DNA of 64,000 nucleotides from Brevipalpus yothersi (lineage: Eukaryota; Arthropoda; Arachnida; Trombidiformes; Tenuipalpidae), in contig QZCP01000379.1 of the NCBI GenBank assembly GCA_003956705.1, positions 62,001 through 126,000 on the forward strand, in the 5' to 3' direction. This document shows, one piece after another, positions 47,720-59,378 of this stretch (positions are counted from its first letter, which is position 1; the number at the start of each line of letters is the position of its first letter). A model generated the notes under the pieces. The model was given only the letters and a program-made list of their open reading frames with translations. It ran no database searches and was not told where the DNA came from. The position numbers and the translations under genes are program-made.

Positions 47720-49412
47720 AGGGGGAGAGGTCAGTGAAAGCGGTAAAGAAAGGGGTGAAGAAAATCATGTCTCACAATCAGTGAGGCAAGTCGAGAGAAA
47801 GAGAGGGAAAGCCGATTGAAAAATAGTGACCACAGTTCATAGGTCATTTGCTTTCCCTTTGAGGGGTCTTTCTTTCCCTTTCTCTTGACAAACAGCGTTT
47901 GATCAACGGTCACCGTTCAAATAGCCGAATTTCTTCTTCTTCAACCAAGCAGAGTGCGTACAGTGTGCCTGTGTTCGATTTTACCACAGGAAACGAGTCT
48001 CACTGACACTGAGAGTGAAGGCATAAAAGAAAGCGATACAAAAATTTGAATTCAAATTTTATCTCTTCAATTCTTTCCCTCTCACTGGAAAGCTATTCCA
48101 GCTCATGGGATATCATCCACAGATAATGCTACATTCTAGTAAATGGTGAACATAAGGCAGAAGATGTGAACATTTATTGCCTAGAATTCATAGGTCGCTC
48201 TTCTACAAGCTTTCTGGTAAATAGAAGCACCAGCTAGGAGCTTGTTTCATTTTTAATTTATCATTTGAGGACAGTTAAAAATTTAAGATTCAAGAATTTA
48301 GAGGTCAATGTTGATAATGGCTGGAGCTCGACTTAATTTTGGCTTTGGATTAAAAAAAGCATTTGATACAACGGATATCACCATGATCTTGATGATTTTT
48401 CTCTTCATGTTCAACTGACCACATTGTCGAATGGGTTTTGGGTCATTCGGCTCACTGGTCAAGGTCAATATTTTTTTTCGATTTTCAGCAATAATGTATC
48501 TATTCTGTGGTATATGTCTCATCAATTGAAGCATAAATCAAGAAAAAGTAGTTAGATTATCAGAGCAAGAAAAAGTTGGCTGATAATAATCAAATGAAAC
48601 ATATGAGAGAAAGAAAGAAAGACATTCATGTAAATATATGAATATTTCAATTAATTCGAAATGAATTGAAATATAAATATACATAAAATTATTGGATCGT
48701 TATTGTTGCTGTTCTCACACACCAACACTCACATATACACTAATTATGCGTGCATTACATGTGATAAAGTTCAAGTTCACGAGCCTCTCTTATCGCTGGC
48801 CTTCAAGTAGCCTCTTATCTGGCCGTTCATTTTCACTTATACTCCATGAAGCATGGGTTCAACACTTGGAAATTGAAAGCCTGAAACACTGAGAGAAGAG
48901 TCGTTGTGTATATATCTTTTCACCCTTCAATCAGCAGACTTTTTTTTTCTCCAGGCTATCTGATGGAATCGCTTCAAGCAATTTTGACACTTGAGAGCGC
49001 GGGAACCAAAACTATCGACCAGCTTCGAAGCTTGGCTAAGTACGATGTCACCAAACTCGACATTTGCCATCAGATAATGAGTGTATATATGTGTATGTGT
49101 ATGTGTCAAGTGAGTTCAGTGCTGATTAACAATCAATGCTCTGGAATAATCATGGCTCGAATGTTTTAAAATTATAGCTCAAAATTCAATGTGTGTTTTC
49201 AGCAACGGAAACAACGGAAACTTCTGGGATTTCGAGATAAAAGCAGTTAGCTTCAAATTGATTGATACTCTTCATCGATATCGATGACAATTTCACATTG
49301 GATAGGAAATGCAGAGAAAAAATTTAGTCTCTCTATCTCTCTTTCTTTCTCTCTCTCCGTTCAATTGCTTCAATTTTTATTGTTTTCTGTCTTTCAGTTC
49401 CATGAAACTTGG

Positions 49413-49414
<2 letters not shown>

Positions 49415-49446
<32 letters not shown>
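49415..49446 (+). repeat. (TC)16 microsatellite
   Basis: 32-nt TC run. Confidence 0.95.
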
Positions 49447-49449
<3 letters not shown>

Positions 49450-50223
49450 GTAGAAACTCGGTTCATGACAGTTCATCAGAATTAATCGAGACTGATGATT
49501 ATGAAAATCAGAGATGTTACTGTTGCATGTAGCTGTTGCATTTTGAGTCGAGCTGAGCATTCGGGACTCGCTGTTTGGCCTCACATCGGCCGTTTCAGGG
49601 CTTCACTTGTGTAGGGCCAAACTGAGTGGCCTGCTGGGTTGCCTGTTTGATGAGAATAGATGAAAAGAAGTGCAACAATTTCGCTTTATTTTATGGAAGA
49701 TTATTGGTGATGAAGAAAAGTCATTCCTGTCAATTGGAATTAAGTGAGTTGGCACCCTGGCAAAGTGCAATGAGTACATTCTCTCGGGATGATGTCTTGA
49801 ATATTGAGCCACAAACGGCAAAAAAAGCCGCTATTGTGGTAGGAAAAAAATGGGATGGAATATTATCTACTCTCAACTAAGCTCATCAAGAAGAATATGA
49901 GGAGTATCGAATATATATACATATACATATTTTTTTGTTCCAGTCAGATTGTTGATTAGTTTAGGATGGACACTTCTATCTAACTCTTGGGCATGATTGA
50001 AGTATAAATTTTACGCAGTTTGACCAATGAATTCATTTTTGATCTTGAGCCAGTCAATAGCAAGAAACTCTATTTATATGCCTCTCAGGGTCCAAGATAC
50101 ACCATGAAGTTGGGATGAAATTGCAATACCAATGCTTGTCATGGGTAAAGAAAAGCTGAGAGCAAAAAGAGAATAGAGAGAAGAAAAAAGTATGAAGATG
50201 TAAACTTGTGGTGTAACTTTTTT

Positions 50224-50226
<3 letters not shown>

Positions 50227-50268
<42 letters not shown>
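50227..50268 (+). repeat. (TC)21 microsatellite
   Basis: 42-nt TC run. Confidence 0.96.
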
Positions 50269-50271
<3 letters not shown>

Positions 50272-50612
50272 TTCTTATGCTTCTACTTTTCTTTGCAATC
50301 AAAATCAATATTCAAATGAGTATTTCCATTCCCAATTGTTTAGTCTTGAGATGATTGGGAGGAGGCAAGCTTGCCAGTGATCTTGAGCAGCCCAGCAGAG
50401 GAAAACATATATCCATTGGGGGTGGGAAAAAATATTGGGCCTATGTGTATCGGGTATCGTGGAACAATATCAACTTATCAAAGCTCAATGTAAGCTCCAA
50501 AAATGAATCTTCTCCACCAACAAATGAACCTCTCAATTCGGCCCTACAATTCCAGCATGCTATCACTCCTCCTTCACTTTTCCAATGATCTGTACTCAAA
50601 TATTTCTTTGAT

Positions 50613-50626
50613 TCTCTCTCTGTCTC

Positions 50627-50692
<66 letters not shown>
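50613..50692 (+). repeat. Interrupted (TC)n microsatellite, 80 nt
   Basis: TC run broken by two TG units and a TTCC; the last 32 nt are pure. Confidence 0.93.
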
Positions 50693-50698
<6 letters not shown>

Positions 50699-52265
50699 TT
50701 CGTTCCTCTATGGACTCTCACTCTTCTACTTAGTTCTTCTGCTTTTCAAAATTCTCATTATTTTAGCAATTTGAATTTAAAGCAGAAAAGAAGCACAATA
50801 TTGGGGGATCAATAAGGCTCACCAGAATGGCCCAGCTTGCCGTCTTGAGAAAGAAACAGACCAAAAATTACGATATGATGATGATTGACTTTGCTTGATG
50901 ATACAATCGCAATAGGAATCATCAGAATCAGGAAAAGTTTACCATTTTCAAGAGAGAAAGAAAGAAAGAAAGAGAAAGAGAAAGAGAGACCGTGGAATGA
51001 TTGTTGAACTGAAGAATGATTCTGGTGAAAAAAGCGAAACAGTAGCCAAACGTTGAGGCCAAATAGAGGCAATTGTAAAAATCTTAAATCGGAAGTGATC
51101 TTAGATGTTGCTCTTGATTCAAAGGAGAGACATTGAACAGAGCAAAAATTTGATTGATACCCAAAAATCTCTTTCTCTCTCTCTCACTGTCTTTCTTTAT
51201 TGGGCTATCTATCGATCCTAAAGTTCTTTGAAATGTTCGACCAAAAATTATCACATTTAACAATGTCACCTCGGTTGGATGATATTGTTCTTATACAAGA
51301 ATGGTGTGTTATTGATGGCCAAAGTCTAATGAACAAAATACTCAGTATCATATCAGCAGCCTGGAATGTCTGAAGGTGTGTGTATATATATATATTTTGA
51401 TTTTAAATAAAAAAGAGCACAATGCTGTATTTCGTCTGAGAAAGGCCACTTTCACTGTCAACGTTTGTCGCCTCGAGCAATCGTTCAGTACACTTATTAC
51501 AAACACACACACTTACATATCACTATCTAACGGGACGACCTTTTCCTATGCTTGAATTGCAAAAGTATCAATCAGCTAACATTCCAAATTGAACATCGAT
51601 ACGCTTGTCTGACCAAAATTATCTATCAATCGGAACCTCTATTTTACCTATTATCATAGTGAGAGCCAATGACAACATCAACAAGTGATCACTTGTCAGG
51701 AACAATTGATTGTTTGTTTAGCCAATGTTTAGAGGTAACAATTTGTTGTATACTCTTTCGCATTGAGATGCTCGCCATTCGTGCTTGGCTGATTTTTGCA
51801 TGGATAATTAAGATTCTAAAAGAGAATATTTGCTATACTGTTCCACAAATCGAATGGTTCCTTTTGTTATCGATCATATTGGAAAAACAAAATTATACAA
51901 AGTTTTCAAATTTTATCAGAGAAAGAAAGAGAGAGAGAGAAAAAGAGAGAAAAAGATAAAATTTGTCACCTGAAAACTTCGAAAAAATAATCTATTGAAT
52001 ATCTTCTTCTATCTGAAATCATGATACCGATGGCCAATATAGCCAATACATGTTTTGTTCTATTGAACAAATTCTAAAATTCTTTGTATCGAGGCTGATT
52101 GGTGCCGATTTTTACGTTCCCAACGAATGTTCCATGCATGTTCGTTTGTTACTTTCCGATCCTGATTGTTGATAGTATTCCAAGGCTGAATCAATAGCAA
52201 AAAAAAAGCATTTTGAATGTGTATTATGTCTCCATCATCTTAATCATTGTCGTCACGAGTTTTCA

Positions 52266-52303
52266 CACACATACACACACATACATACACATACACATAC
52301 ACA
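52266..52303 (+). repeat. CA/TACA repeat
   Basis: Alternating CACA and TACA units over about 38 nt. Confidence 0.85.
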
Positions 52304-53219
52304 AGTTCGATAATAAGTGTGGGCTGAGCAAATATTTCGCGCCACCAATATTTCACCAAGTTCTGTGTGACTTTCCCTTTCTTTTTTCCTTTCTCTGGAC
52401 ACTGACGCGTGACTAACGGTCAAGGCTACCATGGCTTGATGACCCAATCATTTGTATTGGTCCGATGTCAATTGAATCTCGAGTTTGATCTGATGGCAAG
52501 AGTCCGGTGTTATATTGCATAATATAACAATTATTATTATAAATTTTAGCCAAAAATTGGTTTGGACAGCAGTGTTTCAGGTGGAAAAAAGCAGCATAAC
52601 TTATCACTTGGATGAATGTTGAAATTTGAAACAAAAAGCAAATCGAAGTTGTATTGATCAAATTGTGTGGTCAGTCTAGTGGCTCAGAAAATGTACGCTT
52701 CAGACGGCAAAGTATCTATATTGTAATAATTTTTAATTATAATCATTTTCATATTCAAATTGTTGTTTTTTAAACTTCTCTCTCTTTCTTATGCTCGCCT
52801 TATCAATGACAACTAGTGCGTTAAATAAGAAAAAATTTTCTCTCTTATATACTTGGAATTCATATTTTGTCCACCAAGAAATGAACTTGATCGCGTTGCT
52901 CACACAAGCGACAAATGTTCACGCTTGATAACTTAACATATCAAATATTTATTCGAGTCAACACATCTTGAGGTACAAGCCAAAACATTGCCTATGAGCA
53001 TGGCCGTATTGTGATAAAATATGAGATTAAAAAAGAATTTCTCATGAATCATCGGAAAATCAGATCAACGGAAAGAATTGAGAGAGAGAGACATGTATAC
53101 ACAAACAGAAAGAGTAATGTAGTAGCCGGAACGCGCTGTGTTCAAAGTATGAAAATATGTAATTCATTTTGAATGATAAAATTTTGACCACATCATTCAT
53201 GCCTCTGATCTCGCTGGAG

Positions 53220-53640
53220 AAAGAGAGAGACACACACACAGAGAAACACAGAAAGAAAGAGAGAGAGATGGAGAAAAAGAAGAGAGAGGCTACTGAATCA
53301 TAAGGCATGATATGGCTGAGCCATTTTGTATCAAAATCAAGATTGAAGCTCGACCGAGCGCGTACCGACGGATCTTTCTCACCCTCTTCATACAAGACTA
53401 TGAATCTATGAGAAAAAAAGACAGAGAAAGGTGGAGAGAGAGAAAGAGAAACTTCATAGAGAAAGCCTCTCTCTCTGTTGTGAAAAAGAGAGAGAGGGGG
53501 AGGTGGAAGAGAGAGAGAGAGAAAGAGAGAGGAAGTTGGGGGAAGGAGGGAGTAAAAGTGAGTATATTTTTCTCTCTCCGTATGATCGGGAGAGTGTTTC
53601 TCTCTCTCTCTCTCTCAGCATTTCACGTCGAGTGTGAGAA
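53220..53640 (+). promoter_or_regulatory. GAGA-rich region at the presumed pointed promoter
   Basis: About 350 nt dense in GAGAG on the plus strand (for example 53268-53288, 53421-53451, 53486-53532), switching to CTCTC just before 53620. It lies directly before the presumed 5'UTR of pointed. In arthropods clusters of GAGAG recruit GAGA factor and mark open, paused developmental promoters. Whether that holds here is inference, since GA repeats are common in this region. Confidence 0.35.
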
Positions 53641-54206
53641 GAAGAAGTAAGAATCACGCTTATTTTTGTTCATTCACTCTACTCAACATCATCCAGCATC
53701 TTCGTTCATTGAGAAAAACTTTCAAGAGAAGCTCGCCGACTACGAGCTGTTTGTTTACAGTGTTTATCTCTATTCTCTTACTATTTCTTTACTCTCCATT
53801 ATTTCATCTATCTCATCATCTTCTATTCCATCAATCTGTGTGTCTCGCGCTGATTAGTTGAAACATCGTTTGGGATAAGGATTCATTCGATTAAAGTGAT
53901 TTTCGTTGTGATTACGTATTCTTCGGTTAGTTTCAGCTTCAGTTTCAATTCGGATCCTGTTCATCTTTCATACCCACAGGCTATTTGAGCAAGTGATCCT
54001 TTGATCATTTCTAACATCCTCAGCATCGCCGTTATCATCATCACCATTAACGGCATCCACTGATCTGATCTTCTTATTAGTGAGCTTTAATCAACAATTT
54101 TTGTTCACTCGCTGGACTATCGCTCTCCATAATCATCATGATAATCTGAAGTGAGTTATTCTGTCGACATTCTAATCAAACAATTTTCACTCCTTCGACA
54201 TCTTCA
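53641..54206 (+). promoter_or_regulatory. Presumed 5'UTR of pointed
   Basis: Sequence free of long dinucleotide repeats, leading into the first coding ATG at 54207. TCATTC initiator-like sequences occur at 53671 and 53705. The frames here are short and unsupported. Start site not determinable by eye. Confidence 0.35.
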
Positions 54207-54279
54207 ATGATTCAAGTCAGTCCGCCACCGATTCCTCCAACCTCTTTTCCAACCATGTGTGAGTATCGAGATTTTACTG

Positions 54280-54327
<48 letters not shown>

Positions 54328-54899
54328 TTTCTTTCTCTCCTCCTCTCTCTTAATCTCTACTGTTGACCATTAGCTCGTTTGAATTTTTTCTACCAATCTT
54401 TCTTTGATCTTCCTCTTTCTCTTTCTCTTTCTCATCGTGACACTAATGAGTTGGTCGAAAGAGAGAAAGAAATCAATGACGAAATGCTCATCTCAAATCG
54501 TTGACATGTCTTAGGACCCTCTCTCTCCATCTATTTTCCCCCACCCACAGTGCCTTTCTCTATTTCTTCTTTTGCTCTGGCTCTCTTTCTCGCTACCACC
54601 CCCTGCCGCCCTCGCCCTTGCTCCGGCCTGTCCCATTGAAAAGTGCTGATGATCACAGTCAGTCATTAGAACTACGACTGTGCGTCTCCCCCCGAGAGTC
54701 CGAAACACTATTTCCAATCGGAGGACCACTTTTCTTGGGAAAATCGAGTAAACCGTGCACTTGGCTTGGACCATGTGTGTGTCTCTCTCTCCGTATGAGC
54801 ACTCATTCATAAGCAGTGTTCCACTTGGTTGCCCTCTCTGACTTCACCACCTCTCGCCCCCTCCTCTGTGTTGACCCAGAATCGAGTATCTCTTCACCA

Positions 54900-54943
<44 letters not shown>

Positions 54944-55379
54944 CCTCCGTCTTATGATCTCACTTACATCGCTCTCTCAGGCCAGCTTCTCTCTCTCTCT
55001 CTCTCTCTCCATGTTTCTGTCCCACCAAAGGAATCGGGTCATCATTCAAACCCTATCATTGAAGACAGCTCCGTTGTTGATATCCATTTGTTGTGTGTGG
55101 CCTGTGTGACACTTGAGGTCACACAGTCTTGAGAATTGCTCTTATTTTTCGAGATGAAATCCAGTAGCATGGTCAGCATTTTTAAATGTCAACCATTTGG
55201 TGACATTTCTAAAACTCCGCTTCTTCGCTTGCCCCTTCTTCTTCTTTTTCTCTCTCTCCATCGGGTTGTAATGCTCTACATCATCAAGTCCCCAGTGAAA
55301 ACGACCAGTTCCGAGAATCGTTCTCGTAATTTTCTCCATTCGCCCTCCTTCACTTGATGAATCCCATGACATGGGCTAC

Positions 55380-55419
<40 letters not shown>

Positions 55420-55816
55420 CCAGAACATGAATTGAGTGAGGCAAGTGAAATTGAAAAATGAATGGACTCAAGCATCATCAGAGGTTGTGGTAAGGCCATA
55501 GGATCAAATGTATATATACTTGCCATTAGGTCCTTTTTACCTCTTGATTTTGGACACTTCCTCCACCCGACATACACATATATACCAATGCGCATACCGC
55601 GATAGACGTGCGAACGGACGTCGTACCATAGAAGCATGTTTCCGGTGTGCTCATAGGATTGATGAATAATAAATAGCCGCTGTAAAGACTCACCTTGTTC
55701 ACTGTGACTTGTGCCTGTTTTTCGGGTGTCCCACAGTTTTTATGCATAAATAATTGCACGAGAGAGGTACAAGAGGAGGAGAAGAAGAAGAAGAAAAAGA
55801 AGAGAGAGAGAGAGAG

Positions 55817-55847
<31 letters not shown>

Positions 55848-57065
55848 ATATATGTTAAATGTGTAAGCGAAAGAAAAAGTTTTTGGCCATATTTACGTAA
55901 TGCTTAATGGTGTATCTGGCTTAGCCATTAGGCGGCTAGCCTCATGTCATTTTGGGATTTTCTCTCCATCTTAACCAAACCAAACTAATCAAACGTATGT
56001 AAATGGCTTGGCTAAAGTCTGCTTGTAAATAGTAGAGGACAAACTTGTTCACCACCGATTCATTTGTATTGATTTTGCGGTTCTGATTCACCATGAACTC
56101 GAAGGTGGAGAGAGAGAGAAGGTAAGAGAGAGAGAGAGAGAAGGTAAGAGAGAGAGAGAGAGACTGGAGAGATGGGTGAAAGGAGGGAATCCAATAGAGT
56201 ATTTCGTTGGCGAAGCATGTTTACCTTTTATTTTCTTCTCTCTCTCTCTCTATTTTTTCGCCTTCCAATGAGCCGATCGCATTTCAAGTGTTTATGGAAC
56301 CTCCTTGTTGCCACACGAATCGTGTCCAATGTGAAGTGATGCCAATCAAAAACCCATTCATCTCATACCATCTTCATGCTTCCTTTTTCGCTTATTTTTC
56401 CATCTTCATCTTTCTCTTTCTCTTTTCCTCCTCCCTCCCATCCATGTTTTCTCTTTCTTTCTCTCTCTCATCCACTTTGCCTGTTACTAATTTTTCCATT
56501 CTTCTTCTCAATCACCATCCTTTTCCAATGCCTTTCTCTCTCCTCTCTTCTTTCTTTTCTGCTCATTTTGAAGCCCCTCTCACAGTTAAGCACCGTTTTG
56601 CGAGCCCACCTTCTCAACTCCTTCATCATCATTTCTTTTCCCTCCCACTTTGGCCAATCGATTGTTTAGCATAGGATGTATTCTCACTAGAAACGATGTT
56701 CCATCAAAGTATCGTAAATGCTGGACACTAGATTTGATCGATTTTTGATTATTACTCATAATTGATTGTGAAATTTTTTTATGTCATCCAAATGACAACA
56801 AGTAGGACAATTTTGATCAAATTGATGCTAACTTTGTCCATCATTTATGTTAACCTCCATAATTATGAGTTTGTGATCTTCATTTTATATCGCTTTCCAT
56901 CATCTTCACAAAAACGCAAAATTTCAACTCCTCTTTTATTTAGCCTTCTCTCTTTCTCTCTCTTTCTCAAAGATACCTCAAATCTTTTCTCACCGCTACT
57001 GAATTTATCCATGAAATAATTCACTCTCTCATCATCACTTGAAACATTTTTACTTCAATTCAACG

Positions 57066-57123
<58 letters not shown>

Positions 57124-59311
57124 ATCTCTCTTTTTTATCGCTCTCTGCACTGTTGTCCACATAAAAATCATGGTACCGTGAAATGATCGTAAAATTTGCT
57201 GAAAATATTTTTTTGTGTATATTCTCTTTTTCACAGATTTGCCCACACAAGTACCTCCATTGACCCCTGGCACCAACCAAAAAATGACCCAAGCTTTGGA
57301 AGCCAGTTTCAGTAGTTTTGAGCGAGAACGCGAATGCCACAATATTCCTCGAGGTAAGCTCACTTTTGCTCAAATTTTCTAAATTCGGAATCATAAAAAA
57401 CAATATCGTTAATGATCATGAAACTGATCTCTCAAATTGTGCACCCGATGACAATAATTGGTAAACACAAATACATATATATATACATCAACTGTTAAAT
57501 ATAACCAATTTCTAGCCTTTACCACACTTTTCCTACCTCCTTCACTTTTCGATTCCTTGTATCGATGAAGTGAGAAAAACTTTCATTTTCACTTGTATTC
57601 TCTCTCTCCAACATTTATTAAGGTGTCATTTCGTAACTCAATTTCACTTTCTCCTGCTTTTCGCGCTTGAGGCTTATATCTATGTCAAGGGCAGGCACGC
57701 ACTGATAAGCGTGCCGACATTTACTTGTGTGAACACATATACACACTCTAATGCCTTCACTCCTTTACCACACTATTTTTTTATGTTCCAATGTATTAGC
57801 TACTACCATTACATTCCCTCCGATTGGAAGAACAATATTATGGTCCCACAATTCAATAAGCCATTTTCGGTACTGTTCCGGTCGTTGAGATTGAGAGCAA
57901 AAGAGAGAAGAAAAGAATACACTACTAGAAGAAGGTCTTGCTATTGTCTATAGATGATCATTAAAAGGGAATGTAAGGAATGATGTTAAAGAGGAGAATT
58001 AATTGAATAATTTAGCATTGATTTGGAGAAAGTAACATTTTTAGCCATCTCTAATCTGGAAACCTAACATCAATATGACCAACCGGCTATCAGTATACTT
58101 GAGAGATTAGCGACGAAAAAGTTTGTGTGTATCGTTTAGCCGATGAACACACATGAAAAAGTGCCGCTACGTTCTGCTAGCTGAATGTGTAAGTTGGGAC
58201 AAAAATTCGAATGATTACCTACTTTTGATGATAATAATCAACTATGGGTTTTTCTTACTTACTCAAAACAAATATGAATATACCCAAATATATAATATAA
58301 ATTTTTGGCATGCAAGAGTAGTGAGAGAGAAGAAAAAAAATTATCACTTTTTCAAAGCATTTTGTTGAAATTGATTCGGTAGCAAATATTCTGTGAGGTG
58401 AGAAAAAAAACGGATGCAAGCCACTCGTTAAGAAATGGAGAGACCAAAGTTATTATGGAGACTTGGATTTCAAGCAGGTAGGAGTCCATGTCTATTAGGG
58501 TAATCGACTATGTGTATACATGAAGTTGAGAATAAGAAGAAGAAGGAGAAAAAGTAGTAGTTGTGAAAGAAGAAAAAGGAAAAGTAAAAGAAGAAGAAGA
58601 TGTGAAAAAGTTCTAAATGCTTAACAAGGAATGTAGTTGCTCATGAGAGAAGTAGAAGATGATGTTAATTTGTTAAGGTGGCGTAGAAAGTTTTCCTTGT
58701 GCTTAGTTAGGCGTTTGTTTGGTTAGAGAAGCACAAAATTTGAATATTTGAAACGTTATTTTCTGTGTATAAGTAGGCATTAGTTTGGGAGAGTATGAAA
58801 GCATGTGGACACTTTTTTGGTTGCCGAAAAATTTTCCTCAACCAAAACTTTTTTCTTCCACACAACACAGATACACTCTCTCTATCTTGTCTGCAATGAA
58901 TTTGTGTGTGTATTTTTTTTCCTCCTCAAAGTTTGGAAAAAAAGTTAACAGGGAGGTCAAAGCATATTATTGTCATTTTAGTCAATAATTATGATCGAAA
59001 AAAAAGTTCCAATATAGCTCAGTGAATCAGTTTTTCTCTAATTTGTATTCTAAAGTGATTAGTTGACAGCAGGAGCAACAAGTGGAATAAAAATGGAAAA
59101 TCCATGCTTATTATTATGTTTAGCTTTCTCTCTCTCTCTCTCTCTCTCTTGTTTTCGAAAAAAATTTACATGTGGATACATCTCAAGTCTACCAAGCGGA
59201 TATTTAATGCCTGATTGAGAATCTCTTACTACGTTTACATTCGTATGCATATCTTCTTATCAACTTTTCATGCATGGCTTGTGGGTGGGAAAATACGTTT
59301 CGTTCAAATAT

Positions 59312-59378
<67 letters not shown>

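Larger units (their letters stand above)
38211..53219. other. 15-kb gene-poor, microsatellite-rich block upstream of pointed
   Basis: I found no exon with domain support on either strand. It carries twelve dinucleotide tracts of 30 nt or more (listed singly), many shorter GA/CT runs, CA-rich stretches (52266-52303), and GC-richer islands (39540-40140, 41030-41150, 42440-42560, 42640-42930, 43150-43330, 47330-47450, 48955-49080, 49540-49640). Frames reported here encode Ser-Leu or Arg-Glu repeats from the tracts and are not genes. The position just upstream of pointed suggests regulatory DNA, which is inference. Confidence 0.5.
54259..57236 (+). other. Pointed intron 1
   Basis: About 3 kb with CT tracts (listed), one GA tract, an (AAAG)n run (55818-55848) and pyrimidine-rich stretches (56230-56250, 56390-56680). 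A block at 55890-56060 is free of repeats and holds AACCAAACCAAAC and GTAAATA-like motifs. No further exon recognised. Confidence 0.5.

Noticed and set aside
49603..49880. Overlapping frames on both strands near 49.6-49.9 kb
   Set aside because: No domain, splice signals or conserved motif; treated as chance frames in a GC-richer spot.
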